Shown piece by piece: positions 63,644 through 64,000 of a stretch of DNA of 64,000 nt (its first letter is position 1; the number at the start of each line of letters is the position of its first letter). The position numbers and the translations under genes are program-made. Origin of the DNA: Candidatus Enterococcus stercoripullorum (lineage in GTDB: Bacteria > Bacillota > Bacilli > Lactobacillales > Enterococcaceae); the NCBI GenBank assembly GCA_019120335.1, contig DWVH01000015.1:1-64000 (forward strand). The letters are read 5' to 3'. The notes under the pieces were generated by a model that was not told the DNA's origin, made no database searches, and was given only the letters and a program-made list of their open reading frames with translations.

Positions 63644-63886
63644 ATGGCATTTTTTATCAGATTATCAGAAGAAGAAAGAAAGCTTGCGGAAAGTTATGCA
63701 AAAAGCCATGCAATATCCTTAGAAGAAGCATTTAAACAAGCGTTATTTGAACGTATAGAGGATGAATACGATCTTGTTGTTGCTAAAGAAGCGTATCAGG
63801 ACTATGTAAATAACGGGTACAAATCTACACCTGTAGCAGAATTTTGGAGTGAACTAGATGAAGAACTATCATTTAAATCTTACTAA
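63644..63886 (+). CDS. RelB-like type II antitoxin
   Basis: An 80-residue protein. Its N-terminal half MAFFIRLSEEERKLAESYAK continues as a ribbon-helix-helix with SLEEAFKQALFERIEDEYD, the RelB/DUF6290 antitoxin pattern; the acidic C-terminal part (VAEFWSELDEEL) would neutralise a toxin. GGAGAAGGG precedes the ATG. A toxin-like frame begins inside its 3' end. The upstream promoter is not clear. Confidence 0.75.
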   Translation: MAFFIRLSEEERKLAESYAKSHAISLEEAFKQALFERIEDEYDLVVAKEAYQDYVNNGYKSTPVAEFWSELDEELSFKSY

Positions 63887-64000
63887 TCGCTTCAAAAAAG
63901 AATTTAGAAATTTGGATAATTATATACAAGTGGTCATCGTTTCTTTTTTGTATAAATTCATTTCTATTTTTTCATTTCAAAAAATAGAGGTCTTTCCATC
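63858..64000 (+). CDS. Partial, possibly decayed RelE-like toxin
   Basis: A frame from ATG at 63858 stays open to the window edge (about 47 codons). It starts MKNYHLNLTNRFKKEFRNLD, which resembles RelE/ParE toxin N-termini. After NYIQ the sequence becomes strongly hydrophobic (VVIVSFLYKFISIFSF) and no longer looks like a RelE core. A frameshift or decay is therefore possible. It overlaps the antitoxin gene by 29 nt, longer than usual. The 3' end is outside the window. Confidence 0.4.
   Translation, partial: MKNYHLNLTNRFKKEFRNLDNYIQVVIVSFLYKFISIFSFQKIEVFP

Overview
The window is a low-GC Gram-positive chromosome segment that fits Enterococcus (Lactobacillales). Evidence: zinc-type RpsN, adk next to infA with no map gene between them, a GshAB fusion, an LPXTG surface protein, the lactic-acid-bacterial tagatose-6-phosphate lac operon, and the gpmA / deoD-punA-deoB / nup-cdd-deoC-pdp / rsmC-coaA-guaA cluster beside the str operon. 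The species is not resolved from sequence alone.

Layout: (1) 1-190 carries two consensus tandem promoters firing leftward out of the window, probably into an rRNA operon or another strongly expressed unit. (2) 190-3185 holds msrB and the shared ECF vitamin-transporter module ecfA1-ecfA2-ecfT. (3) 3366-8246 is a 1626-residue LPXTG surface protein with a Pro-rich repeat stalk, lying between ecfA1 and rplQ. (4) 8247-22700 is the S10-spc-alpha ribosomal protein operon, minus strand, rpsJ to rplQ. (5) 22860-25757 (plus strand) is a vitamin B6 salvage cassette: a MocR/PdxR regulator, a pyridoxal kinase and an ECF S component. (6) 25879-30325 is the str operon (rpsL, rpsG, fusA, tuf). (7) 30615-33334 holds rpiA, gpmA and an iron alcohol dehydrogenase. 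(8) 33426-44922 is a nucleoside uptake and catabolism regulon. (9) 45150-48769 holds an rsmC-like methyltransferase, coaA and guaA, with a modular hairpin repeat between the first two. (10) 49141-59102 is an IS4-superfamily element followed by a complete lac operon (lacR, lacABCD, lacTFEG). (11) 59172-63886 holds bioY, a HesB-like protein, a YueI-like protein, gshF and the start of a RelBE-like toxin-antitoxin pair cut by the window end.

How the parts connect: EcfA1A2T energises interchangeable S components, and two candidate clients are here, BioY and the PdxU-like protein. The nucleoside cluster imports nucleosides by BMP/Nup ABC transport, cleaves them (PunA, DeoD, Pdp, Cdd), and feeds ribose and deoxyribose phosphates through DeoB and DeoC to central carbon. 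The lac genes import lactose by PTS and take galactose-6-P to triose phosphates. Their control can be read directly: a LacR/CcpA-type region before lacA, and a separate promoter, cre-like site and LacT antiterminator target before lacT.

The most notable observation is that the lac block plus the IS appears to sit inside a small gene. A 36-codon piece lies upstream of lacR (59282-59172) and a piece of about 67 codons lies downstream of the IS (49140-48936). They are on the same strand, in collinear order, and meet at a shared Asp-Asp. This looks like the footprint of a horizontally acquired lac island. No clearly new defence or enzymatic system was found; most of the window is conserved core genome.
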